From Fallopia convolvulus (lineage: Eukaryota; Streptophyta; Magnoliopsida; Caryophyllales; Polygonaceae), in the NCBI GenBank assembly GCA_964016875.1, contig OZ024735.1:5317338-5381337 (forward strand): DNA of 64,000 nt, given 5' to 3'. Positions 45,806 to 56,488 of this stretch are shown one piece after another. Position numbers and translations under genes: made by a program. The notes beneath the pieces are model-generated. The model was not told the DNA's origin. It was given only the letters and a program-made list of their open reading frames with translations, and made no database searches. The first letter of the stretch is position 1; each line of letters opens with the position of its first letter.

Positions 45806-46729
45806 TGATGAAACCCGAAATAAACCAGCGCTAGAAGACAAGAACGAGATTACTTTTATTTCGATTGGGAAAACATTTGCTTTTTATTTATATCTTTAGA
45901 ACGAGGTTATAAATTGCAAGATTACAAATAACGAGATTATGAACAACGAGATTATGCCCTAGATCTCTTTTTAGAGGATTCGAGATCTCCATCTAACAAG
46001 GTTCGAGATCTCCTAGCTACAACGAGATTCTATCACTAACAGACTATTGGCGTGCTCTACCCGTGTGGCAAGCCTAAGCGCGATGTCTTTTGGCGAGGTT
46101 GGACACTGTTTGTTTTTTTGGGATTGTGGTCTGCGAAGTGATGAAGCGAGATCTTTTACTGAGACGAGATCTCTTTAGGCGACTTGAAGTCTTTTTGTGG
46201 ACCTTCATTTGGTTGTAGCTTGGTCTTTAACGATGATTCAACACGTCGATCTTCAACGACCAAGATAGTTCTCGAGTTTAAGATGTTTTTCGACCTCTTT
46301 CCTCCCTCGAGGTTCTCCTCTATTTATAGAGGAATGCGGAATATGGTTTTACTGTTTGGTCGATGTGGGATGTTCGAGGTCAAGCCCTCTGATTGGTGGA
46401 GAGTGAGGCAGTCAACCATTGGTTGAGAGTATGGTGGTTGCTGAGTGGCTAGATGGGGCGGGAATAACAGCCTTCGAACGACGAGGTTTGTACCTCGTTA
46501 TTCACTGGGGGAAGTTCGCTTAACCGCCATGCTTTATGATTATTACGGGGGTTTTTGGAGGTCTCGAGACCTCGCCACCGAGGTTTTGAGATCTCGCTCG
46601 GGCAGTAATTGCCTTTTTTGGAGGGGTACGGCAAAGGACTTCGAGTCTCTCCCTCGAGAAAACCGCCTGAGCTGCTCCCTCTCGTACTTGGGCCCCACCA
46701 CCCTTACTCCGCTATTTTGCGCACCATCA
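45806..46729 (-). repeat. Tat-A 5' LTR
   Basis: 924 bp. It holds an intact minus-strand TATA box, CTATAAATAG, at 46320-46329. Followed on the right by the attac duplication (46730-46734). Confidence 0.92.
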
Positions 46730-46734
46730 ATTAC

Positions 46735-46979
46735 TTGCCGAGCAAGCCATTAATAATTCTTCTAAGCAAACCCTAGTGGCAAGCAAAAATCTTTCTCCGC
46801 CCCCAAGTAGTGTACACAACTCTGCAAACACACCCCATAGTGTCTCGAGTTTACAATCGGATGGAGTTCCACCAACACCAGTTGTTGCCGAGACTCTCCC
46901 CGGAGATCGTCCACCGCAGACTGAGCCGCTTGATATCGCATGTCCGCCCGGGGCCGTTTTAAACTTGCCAACAAGATGA
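46735..46979 (+). pseudogene. LINE ORF1, 3' end
   Basis: Continues the ORF1 frame cut at 10162: the Lys/Gln-rich stretch goes on as LAEQAINNSSKQTLVASK, then a Ser/Pro-rich tail to TGA at 46977-46979. The part from 46735 alone has no start. It shows that Tat-A inserted without any other loss. Confidence 0.88.
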
Positions 46980-47155
46980 TAATCGACCTCTTGCCAATGA
47001 GAATGGAAACACATCTAATCTTATGCAAGGTGTCCATGCCACTCATGATATCTGATGCTTTGGACCGGCTAGCTGAGGCTATTGTTGTGTTCTCTATGAC
47101 TGATGTTAATCCACTTGCTCCAGTTTTTGGACCTCTTATTAATTCTTTTACCCTT

Positions 47156-50100
47156 ATGAATAATATCAGTTTTATTATCTGGAATGTTCGGGGAGCTGGT
47201 AATTCTCGGTTCCTTAACTCCGTTAGGGAGTTAATTCGTCTTTATCAACCTAGTGTTTTTTGCATTGTTGAACCTCACATTAGTGGGGCCCGAGCTGATG
47301 AGATTTGTCGCCGGTTTCATTATGATGGTTTGCTTTGTGTAGAGGCTGATGGTTTTGCTAGAGGAATCTGGTTCTTTTGGAAGACCGTTGATATTCTTGT
47401 TGTTCCGGTCTCGCTCCACCGACAACACATCACTGTTGAAATCTCTCGTAGAGGAGAAGAGCCTTGGCTTCTTTCTGCTATCTACGCTGCTCCTAACCCG
47501 TCAAGACGGATGGATTCATGGGATCATCTTCGACAATTTGTTGCACTTAATAATAAACCATGGTTGCTTGCCGGAGATTTTAACGCGCCGGTTTATTCTC
47601 ATGAGCGTTCAAATTCTTCGACGGGATCTAATTCGACTTCTCAGACTTTTTGTCAGTGGATTGATGAACTTCAGCTACTTGATCTCGGATTTTTAGGTCC
47701 GCCTTTTACTTGGATGAAGGGCAACTTGATGGATACTAAAAATGGGGCAAGGCTCGATCGTGCTTTGTGTAATGAGGCATGGTCTTCGTTTTTTCCAAAG
47801 GATTATGTCCAGCACTTGGTGGCCCCTTATTCGGACCACCTCCCTTTACTTGTAGAGACTTCAGCAACTCTTGAACGGAGCTCTAATGAACGTCCTTTTC
47901 GATTTTAAGCCGCCTGGCTTTTACACAACAACTTCAATTCTTTCATGAACACAAACTGGCCCAAGCATTCGGATCTTCTTCCTTCTTTGGAGAACTTCTC
48001 TTCGGCTCTCTATATTTGGAATAAGGAGGTATTCAGTAATATTTATTCAGGAAACGTAAACTTTGGGCTTGGCTTAATGGAGCTAGGCGTGATCTTGCTT
48101 CCAGGCCATCTCAACGGCTTATCGATCTCGAAAACGAGCTTTGTCAGGCACTCGAATGTGTTTTACAGCAGGAGCAACTGTTCTGGTTTCAAAAATCTCA
48201 GGCAAATTTTCTGGTTGAAGGCGATCTTAACACCAGGTTCTATCATCTCTCAACACAAATCAGGCGTCGCTTTTCTCGAGTCACCACACTTCAGGACTCG
48301 GAGAGCCGGTGGATCACAGATCACGTTGAGATGACAAATCTGGTCATTGATTTCTTTGCAAGTCTCTTTACTGCTGATACAGAACCGAATGTGTAGACTT
48401 TGCCGAGCATTTTGACGGTCTTCCCATCTATTGATGTAGCTGCGTTGGAGTCTCTCGCTCAACCGTTCGCTGCACAAGATGTTCTTATTGCTCTCAAGTC
48501 AATGGGGCCTTACTAGGCTCCGGGTCCAGATGGATTTCTCGCTATCTTTTATCAAAAGCAATGGACTTTTGTGGGGCAAAAAACAACGGATCTTGTTCTT
48601 AATGTCTTGAATAATGGTGTCTTCTCTTCCGGGTTTGGTGATGCTTGAATGTCACTTTTAGCCAAGATTGAGGGGCCAACTTCTCCTGCTCATTTTCGAC
48701 CTATTTCGCTTTTGAATGTGGTCTATAAATTGGCGACCAAAGTGTTAGTAAGTGTTAGTTAACCGATTAAAACCGGTGCTTCCTTTTTTGATCCACCCAG
48801 CGCAAGCGAGTTTTATTACGGGTCGCCAAATTATTGATAATGTTGTCATTGTTCAAGAGGTTATTCACACCATGTCGGCTCATAACGAATCAACCCGGTG
48901 GATGATGTTCAAAATTGACTTGGCCAAGGCTTATGATCGCATCCGTTGGAGTTTTTTGGAGTTTGTGTTATCATTAGCTCAGCTTCCACAACATCTCATA
49001 AATGTGATCATGAAATCTCAAACTGGTGGACAGGTTCAGCTGCTTTGGGAGGGTCGTATTGTAGGCTCGTTTAAACCTACTCGGGGAGTCCGTCAAGGTG
49101 ATCCACTTTCCCCTTATTTGTTTGTCCTTTGTATGGAAAGGCTCTCACACATAATACAAGATGTTGTTGGAGCGGGGCTTTGGCAACCGGTTATTGTTGG
49201 TGGTGTGTCTCTATCGCATCTTTTCTTTGTTGATGACCTTATTCTTTTCGCATAGGCTTCACGTTCTCAAGCGGAGATCATTAAATGTTGTCTTGAAAAA
49301 TTCTGTTTGTTATCCGGAGAGCGGGTAAACTATGATAAAAGTTCCGTCTTTTTCTCTAAGAAAGTGCGGGATTCTGTCTGTCTTGATGTGAGTCAGTTTA
49401 TGGACGTTCCCATTGTTGATGATTTTAGGACTTACCTGGGGTGCCAACATTGTGTGGACGGCTTACTTCGGACTAGTATAATTTTCTTCTTGACCGAGTG
49501 ACAACCCGTTTGAATGGATGGCACACGAAGACCCTTTCTATGGCAGGTAGAACAACTTTGGCTAGCTCGGTTCTCACAAGTTTGCCTCTTTATGTGATGT
49601 AATCTAATCTGATTCCTCGGACTATTTGCGACAAAATTGATTCCCATGTGTGTGATTTTATTTGGGGATCAACTGCTGCCCAACGCAAAATTCATCTTTT
49701 GGCTAAGGATAAGATTTCGAGGCCAAAGAGTGAGGGTGGGCTCGGAATTCATTCAATGTGTGCTTCTAATTCGGAGATCTTAGCAAAATTACGGTGGCGG
49801 CTGGTCCATGAGCCTTACTCTATGTGGAGCCGACTTGTTCGTAGGAAATATTGCAATAACCGAACTAATGTCGATATTTTTTCGCCTAAACAAGGAGCTT
49901 CTATTGTCGGGAAGGGGATGGTCCATGGCGCTGATTTACTGAACAAAGGTCTCTGTATTTCGATTGGAAATGGGCAACGTACTCTGTTCTGGTTTCATCA
50001 TTGGGCCACGAACAACGCTTTAATTGATTTTGCTACTCAACTTGTGAATGACAGTTGTTGAATGTTGGGCTAGCTCTGGTTGGGATTGGAACTTGATCAG

Positions 50101-51243
50101 TCCTTATCTTCCTGCGCAAGTTTGCTCAAGACTGTCAGCTATTGCATTGGATATTAATGATGCTGCTGTTGACACCTCTTTTTGGAGCCTTACTTCTAAT
50201 GGCCTTTTCACCACTAATTCTGCGATGAGGTTGTTCGTGAATCAACGAGTCATGATCCAATGCCTAACATTAATTGGAAGGTTATTTGGAGGCTTCTTGT
50301 TCAACATCGCGCTACGAACTTCATCTATTTGTTGTTACATGGTTGTGTTTTGTGCAACTCCAATCGGTATCGACGACACCTGGCGTCCTCCGCTGCTTGT
50401 CCTAGGTGTCAGTTGGAGGAGACTAAACTACACCTGTTGCGTGACTGCTCAGTAATTCATGATGTCTGGCTCACTATATTTGGCAATGTGCCACCATCCA
50501 ATTTTTTCACTTGCAATGATCTTGTTGATTGGATCTTGTCGAACATTAGTAATGGGTCTCATACTGTGACTCTTTTTGCTAATATGTTCTGGTACAGTTG
50601 GAAAATGCGGAATGAGCTGGTTTTTGAAGGTGTGGATAATTAACTCAGGCTTTCATCCACAGTTTGCTCCATTTCTAACGCCTTTTTTGCAGCCAAGGGT
50701 GCTCGTTTTCAAGCTGATGTTTCGATTAACATCGCATCTAATGCCAGTTCTATTACTACTTGGATAGGACCTCCTACAGGGTGGCTCAAATTAAACATTG
50801 ACGCTTGGCCAGCTGGTGGGGGTGGCATCTTTCATGATGTCTCTGGTTCTTTCCTTCGTGGCTTCAAGTTCAAATGTGGTATGTGCTTTGCTTTAACATC
50901 TGAATTGAAAGCTTGTCTTCATGGTTTACAATATGCTGCTTGTCAAGATCTTAACAATGTGATCATTGAGACGGACTCTACGACGGTGGTGAGTCTATTG
51001 ACAAGTCCATGTGTCGCTACTCACCCTGATCTCTCGTTGATTCGACAATGTCACTGTGTTCTTACGGAGAATGATTAGGATATTAAGATTACTCATGTCC
51101 GTCGCCAAGCTAATAAGGTGGGCGATGCTTTGGCTAATCTACCACTCACAATCGCTACTGATTTTACTTGTTTTGATGTTTTACCTATTCAAGTTGCGAA
51201 CTTCGTTTATGAAGATGTAATGGCTCTTAATGAACAAGCTTAA
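47156..51243 (+). pseudogene. LINE ORF2: endonuclease, reverse transcriptase, RNase H
   Basis: The APE-type endonuclease is well kept (ISFIIWNVRGAG, AGDFNAP, GPPFTW, ARLDRALCN, YSDHLPLL) and ends at a stop at 47906-47908. The following region is broken by frameshifts and stops to about 48750. The RT block 48752-49255 has FITGRQIIDNVVIVQEV, KIDLAKAYDRIRW, GVRQGDPLSPYLFVLCMERL and FFVDDLILFA; the palm motif is FVDD where FADD is usual. A zf-RVT segment (about 50260-50640) and RNase H (about 50775-51240: WLKLNIDAW, ELKACLHGLQYA, IIETDSTTVV) follow, ending with TAA 51241-51243. An A-rich tail then runs to the TSD. The start is uncertain: an in-frame ATG at 46940 would overlap ORF1. Confidence 0.88.
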
Positions 51244-51303
51244 TTTTCTATTAATAAAATCCCGCAGGGGTTAATCCCCGTTTCCTGATCAAAACAAAAA
51301 AAA

Positions 51304-51320
51304 AACAAAATCAACGTAGA
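51304..51320. repeat. LINE target-site duplication, right copy
   Basis: aacaaaatcaacgtaga directly after the A-rich tail of the LINE, identical to 8408-8424. Confidence 0.92.
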
Positions 51321-51756
51321 TTTGTGTAGTCAAATTGATTCAATCCTGATATACATTATTCTAGATGATGGGAGTTGATTATTTTTTAGCGTTATTCTTC
51401 GTTGATATAAATTTTAGTTATTGTTATAAAAATTAGATAACAAATTAAATTAATTAGAACTATTGTTATAAAATTTATGTAGAGGGACAATTTTAGCTAA
51501 TTTTATATAAAGAGTTATTATTAACTAAATTATAATAAAAAGGTATATTATTTAAATAAATTAGTAAAATTAGCCTAATTCTCTCTTTTTGTTAATAATT
51601 ATAAACAATTGTGTTTCAGAACTAGTCTTCTTTCTGGAGAATTATAAACAAAAGACTGACAAGTAATTGAAGGAGGCCAATGCATGTCATACGTCTCTCT
51701 TCACACCTTTTTACTCTGTACCCTGTTTATTGTGTTTTGTAATTGATTATTTCACG
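51321..51756. other. No gene recognised
   Basis: AT-rich flank between the LINE and the decayed host gene. Before the LINE insertion it was continuous with the sequence ending at 8424. Confidence 0.5.
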
Positions 51757-52680
51757 CTAGCTTTTGATTTGAATGTGTATAAGGACACCTATAAAGGGCA
51801 TGATGACAAATCCAAAATACAAATCTCCCTCCTTTTCCTCCACTTCACTTACGAATTTCAAGATGCCGGTTCGATCTTCCAATGCCTCTACTATGTCTCC
51901 ATCCTCACTCAACTTAAAACCATTCCAATTGATTTTGCTTGATCCCCTCTCATCAATATAAGGCGACTAGCAATGGCATTTCCAATCCAAGGCCTGGAAA
52001 AGATAAATTCCGATAGCCTCGTTGTCTTCGAATAGCTAGACTCCAACCCAATGCTCTCCACTCTTGTTCCTCTTTATGTTGTCTGGAAACCCTGGAAGCT
52101 CGGTTATGGTTTCAAGGGTTCCGGCTTTCGGGGTGCCTTCTAGCCAATACCTCAAGACCTTGCAAGTGACACTTTCTATTACAAGGACTGATTTGCGATC
52201 TTTGCTCAAACTAACTCCATTTGGGAATTTGAGGTTCTCGGCCAGTACTGACTCGTTTGGCTTGAGGGGTCGTATTTCATGAACCTCCCTGTATTATCTT
52301 TTGTGAGGAATGATGCTAGATAATTCCTGTGATTTCAGGTTGGGTAATGAATAAATGGAGAGAAAATATATGGTTGGATTAATTGAAGTGTGGGATGATT
52401 CTTGCAAACTTAATTATCATTCATTATATGTGTTATGTGTACCTTCTTTGGTAACGGGTACGGCTAAGAGTGAAATAGATAACTCCACTGCTCTGATCAA
52501 TGTCAAGCCCATTAGCTAACCCAAAAGAAGAGGACGTTGCATCTTATTAGGCCCAGACCTTAGTTGCGAGCCTGCCATTTGGGCCCACGACAAGGAGGCC
52601 CAGGTATGGGTCGGCAATGTAGAGATTTCCAGTTGTAGACCTAATGGGCGTCCACATGTGTGTTCAGTTTCCTCGTGGTC
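51757..52680 (-). pseudogene. Strictosidine synthase-like pseudogene
   Basis: Remains of a plant strictosidine synthase-like (SSL) six-bladed beta-propeller protein; most SSL proteins do not make strictosidine. Minus-strand translation gives, in order, HTCGRPLGL, GNLYIADPYLGLLVVGPNG, two stops, LANGLDIDQSSGVIYFT and RTRYQRRYT (to about 52435). After an AT-rich gap that may be an intron come GRFMKYDPSS, LKFPNGVSLSKDRKSVLVIES, LRYWLEGTPKAGTLE, LPGFPDNIKRNKSGEHWVGV, then after stops EDGDIVEALEDR and a C-terminal IMPFIGV, ending at TAG (51757-51759). Frames shift at least twice. The N-terminal third is not recognisable. This is the only host-type protein gene in the window. Confidence 0.85.
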
Positions 52681-53666
52681 ACGTGAGCTTGCGCACATCT
52701 TCGGGAGCTATTAATTTGAAGTTTTTAATGATCGGCTCAACAGACATTAAATAATGAAGCCAAGTGGCAGTACCAAATATATATACACAATAAATGGAGT
52801 AGATCTCACACTCTTTAGTCTTTCCTTTTTGAGAATTGAAACTGCATTCGTCTTTGGAATTCCCACTCCAACACCACTTTTTGCATGGCCCATGCAAATA
52901 TGCACTGCCAATTCTTTTTCGTTTTAAAATACTTAAATACGGAGTATTTTTTTTTTGGAGAGCAAGAACGAAAATGTTGCTAGTAATTTAAACGTTTTGA
53001 TTAAGCCCATGTTAGTTCACGATTACATATAGAGTTTCTAATACACTTCGTAATTTTTGATATCAAATTAACTTCTAACAAATTCCTAAGTTTTATGAAA
53101 CAAGCTAAAGAAATTTTTAAAAAATAAAACAATTTGAGGGTGGCAAAAGGATGACATCATTTCAAGACAAAAAAAAAAAAAGATGACGTCTTTTTCCTTA
53201 TTTTCGTCGGTTTAAAATAAGTTATAGTTTTAAAATTTGTATATTAATATTAATACTGTCCCATACATACATAAATAATATATATGTGTCGTCCTGGAAA
53301 TATGGTACGGCCTAGTTTTAGGAGTTTGGTTGTCATAAAACACTCCCTTAACATGAAACGAAAGAAGCATTCTGGGCTCTTGGATCAAGGAGATCCAAGG
53401 GCTGATGTTCTTTCTTCTTTTATTAAAGGCGGGGCAATTAAGTTTTTTCTCTCTCTAATTAATTAATCCTTTTTCTCCTTTTTTTGTTTTTGGGGTGAAT
53501 CGACTGGACGGATTGACGATCGGACGAATTGAAGACTGCTCTCGATTGAGGGCGAATCGGTACGAATTTAAGACCGCTCTCGTTCCTTTGCGAGTCTCGT
53601 TCCATCAACGGTGATTCGGTGATTTCGCGAGTGTCGTTCTGATCCTACATTGCTTGAACGAAAACC
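52681..53666. other. No gene recognised
   Basis: Mixed AT-rich sequence. TTAAATACGGAGTATTT at 52932-52948 resembles MITE-type short palindromes. A 60-codon ORF (53284-53466) has no recognisable feature. 53500-53660 is GC-richer with repeated GACGGATTGACGATCGGACG- and CGAATCGG-like pieces. Confidence 0.45.
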
Positions 53667-54763
53667 ATGGAAAAAAGTGGTATTTTATTCCTCTTTTTAT
53701 GATTTCGTTAGGTTATTTGAAATTCTAGGGTTTATAAACTATCTAAGAGTGTGTGAGTAGAAGAGGAATTCACAAATCCAACTCTACGTAATACTAGAAA
53801 AAAAAACGACATTTAATACTAGCAAATTAGTAGAAGAGTGTGTGATTTGATTGATCTACGCTCGTAGCTACTACTGGATAACTGGAATTGGCATGCATAG
53901 TATGTGCCAATACTAGCAATTGAGAATACTAGCAAATGAATTCCTCTTCTCGTTGCACTTTTCGGACTTAATACTGCACTTTTTGGACTTAATAATGCAC
54001 TTTTCGGACTTACTAGTGCACTTTTCATACTTAATAACTCCCTTTGAACAATGAATTCCTCTTCTCGTTGATATTTTAAACTAATCATAAAGGAGGAATA
54101 CTAGCAAATGAGAATGCACTTTTCGGACTTAATAATGCACATTTCATACTTACTAGTGCACTTTTCATAAAGGAGTATTACTAGGAAATGAGAATGCACT
54201 TTTCATATTTACTACTGCACTTTTCATACTTAACAATGCACTTTTCATTTGTGTTAAGAGAACATATATTCGACCGTATATCTAATTTTATTTGTTATAG
54301 AGAACATAGTTTATACATTATAATCAGCCTCATAATACAAAAATATGATAGTTAATTACATTGTGATTTTGGTAGTAAGGGTTATGATATTAGACTTCAA
54401 GGTGGATATGGACCAAATGATCGTGTCTTTGAATTAACATCTTTTTGATGCACTTTTCACAGTTAATAATGCACTTTTTATATTTGTGTAGTGCACTTTT
54501 TCTACTTAATACCACTTTTATATCTTTTTGTAATACACTTTTCACTGATTTAGTTAGCAGTTTTGTAATGCAGTTTTCCTATTATGTATTGCACTTTAAT
54601 ATATTTGCAATGCACTTTTACTAATCTTCACTGATTTAGTTAGCAGTTTTGCAATGCACTTTTCATATAAAGGTCAAATTTTCACTACTTTGGATGAAGC
54701 TATGGACTTCTACAAAAGTTATGCATTTTATACTATTGTGTGCACTTTTGTTTTAGTACAAGT

Positions 54764-54837
54764 AGCCTATTAGCTCAAATGGTACAGCGGTGTGCTTTTT
54801 GTGCACAAAGATGTAGGTTCGATTCCTACATGGGCTA
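54764..54837 (+). tRNA. tRNA-like gene, possible Lys (UUU) anticodon
   Basis: 74 nt that fold as a cloverleaf: acceptor AGCCTAT/ATGGGCT (7 pairs, one G-T), A box-like TAGCTCAAATGG, anticodon arm with loop CTTTTTG (TTT at the anticodon place), T arm GTAGG-TTCGATT-CCTAC (perfect) with B box GGTTCGATTCC, discriminator A. The D stem has a mismatch (GCTC/CAGC). Position 37 would be T, where a purine is expected, or the stem can slip by one. It lies inside a repeat array with a related inverted copy nearby, so a tRNA-derived relic is as likely as a working gene. No T-run terminator directly follows. Confidence 0.5.
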
Positions 54838-54975
54838 ATATGATATCTTACAAAAATTAATTCTTAACGCATTTATTCCTAACCTAACTAGCTAGGTACT
54901 AAAAGAAGTTATATTTTATCGTGTGCGACAAATAACTAATTAACCACTATTTTTCAAAGAAGATCATGATCAAAT

Positions 54976-55046
54976 TAGCTTATATGGGATTCGAACCCAC
55001 ATCTCTGTACATAAGCACATTTCTCTTCCATTTGAGCTAATAAGCT
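54976..55046 (-). tRNA. tRNA-like sequence, degenerate
   Basis: 71 nt on the minus strand, related to 54764-54837 (both contain TTAGCTCAAATGG and GGGTTCGAA- or GGTTCGAT-type T arms). Acceptor AGCTTAT/ATAAGCT is a perfect 7-bp stem and the T arm GTGGGTTCGAATCCCAT is nearly perfect, but the anticodon stem pairs poorly, so no anticodon can be assigned. Probably a decayed tRNA copy. Confidence 0.45.
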
Positions 55047-55860
55047 TTTTTTAAATTAAGAATGTCTTCTTATGAATTTGAATGTCTTCTTATGTCATTT
55101 ATCAATGCACTTTTCTTATGTTACAATGCACCTTTGGAACTTTTCAATGCACTTTTATACTGAATGCAATTAAACAGTTTTGGAATTAGACTTTCTATTT
55201 GTTAGGAATGCACTTTTGATACACTTGAGTGCACTTTTTTCACTTCATAATGCACTTTAATTGGAATGCACATTTATATCTTTTGAGAATGCATTATATG
55301 CATTTAGGAATGCACTTTTGTTAGTGTACAACGCACTACTGCAATTTTGGATGCACTTGAAAATTTTAAAATGCACTTTTATTTTTAATATTGCACTTTA
55401 ACTACTATGGAAAAGCACTTCTACTATATATTTAGTAATGCACTTTTTCCGCTTTACTAATGCACTTTATATATCTTACAATGCACTTTTCAAACTTTTC
55501 AAAAATGAATTTGAATGTACTTGTTGTAAAGAATGTCTTCTTATGCCATTTATCAATGCACTTTTCTTATGTCACAATGCACTTTTGAAACTTTTCAATG
55601 CACTTTTGAAACTTTTCAATGCAGTTTTTCCATCAGATGATGCACTTTTCCTATGCCATTTATCAATGGACTTTTCTTATGTCACAATGCACTTTTGAAA
55701 CTTTTCAATGCACTTTTGAAACTTTTCAATGCACTTTTGAAACTTTTCGATGCAGTTTTTCCATCAGATGATGCACTTTTCTTATGTCATTTATCATTGC
55801 GCTTTTCTTATGTCACAATGCACTTTTGAAACTTTTCAATGCACTTGAAACTCTTATTCC

Positions 55861-56488
55861 AAAAATGATTAGAAATACACACACTATTAGGCATTAGGGC
55901 ATAGTAATGGTGGTTAATGTTTGAACTATCTTCATGCTTTTCACTTCCACTGAGTGAGACCTATTTCTTGTGTGTATAAACAATGGCAAATGATAGTCTA
56001 GGCCTTAAAATTGATAATGAATTTCATTATTTTTGGTTATTGCAGGTTCACGCATATGAACGATCCAAACAGAGTATATAACTACACTTTAGATCCTTGT
56101 GCCCCTGTCCAAATCTCATTAGGGGAAACCATGAAAGCAAACCCTATATGAAACTGAAATTAGATCAGTGGCGATATCTGTTAGTCGCGCTAATTGAACA
56201 ATCACAATAAAATAAAATTTCTTAAACCTTCGTTCCGCATTACAGACTTTGCAAGCAAACACAAAAACACTAAACAAACAAAACATTACAACTGCAGCAA
56301 ATACAATCTTCAGACTACAGAAACCTAGATTCAACAAATAAAACTAAGCAAACTCTCACAAACACCACTCATGGAATCGAAAATTAGGGTTTATGAATTA
56401 CCTTTTGGATTTCTTTTTGGAGGCATCTCGAAACGATAATGTTGGGAGAGATCGAAGGTAAGAGCGATCAATGTGAAGGCGATCGAAG
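55861..56488. other. Unassigned; possible minus-strand first exon near 56430
   Basis: No long ORF with recognisable motifs. On the minus strand ATGCCTCCAAAAAGAAATCC (about 56430 leftward) followed by AAAAG|GTAATTC looks like a short first coding exon (MPPKRNPKG) with a splice donor, but no downstream exons are identifiable. Confidence 0.35.

Larger units (their letters stand above)
10163..46729 (-). mobile_element. Tat-A: Ty3/gypsy Tat-like retrotransposon inserted in LINE ORF1
   Basis: Two 924-bp LTRs (10163-11086 and 45806-46729) in the same orientation, each TG...CA, are flanked by attac at 10158-10162 and 46730-46734. Coding order on the minus strand is gag, protease, RT, RNase H, a second (archaeal-type) RNase H, integrase. 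The double RNase H and the long 3' region with an antisense ORF and tandem repeats are Tat/Ogre traits. About 25 kb of the span is the later Athila insertion (16263-41618); its own length is about 11.2 kb. The LTRs differ at about 48 sites by my count, roughly 5%. The element is broken by frameshifts and stops throughout. Lineage call is by domain order and motifs, not by phylogeny. Confidence 0.92.
8425..51304 (+). mobile_element. L1-type LINE, split by nested retrotransposons
   Basis: A full-length-looking plant L1-type LINE. Its own DNA is 8425-10162 and 46735-51304, about 6.3 kb, and everything between is later insertion. The ends are fixed by a 17-bp direct repeat aacaaaatcaacgtaga at 8408-8424 and again at 51304-51320. 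Its left copy lies before the LINE 5' end and its right copy directly follows the A-rich tail (51288-51304), which is the target-primed reverse transcription signature. The exact 3' limit is ambiguous by a base or so because the TSD starts with A. It encodes ORF1 (DUF4283, zinc knuckle) and ORF2 (endonuclease, RT, RNase H), both broken. It is the oldest layer of the nest. Confidence 0.93.
53930..55860. repeat. Dispersed TGCACTTTT repeat array
   Basis: AATGCACTTTTC and variants occur dozens of times, spaced irregularly at about 15-40 bp. In 55585-55840 they become a regular 21-bp tandem (AATGCACTTTTGAAACTTTTC) within a higher-order unit of about 130 bp that also holds AGTTTTTCCATCAGATGATG and CTTATGTCA. 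No protein-coding potential is convincing. It may be the repeat-rich interior or subterminal part of a DNA transposon; no termini were found. Confidence 0.8.

Noticed and set aside
51757..52680. Alkaloid biosynthesis gene or cluster
   Set aside because: There is only one broken strictosidine synthase-like fragment; no other pathway gene is present, and most SSL family members do not make strictosidine.
53284..53466. 60-codon ORF as a small host gene
   Set aside because: No motif, no supporting codon bias or splice context, and embedded in repeat-rich flank.
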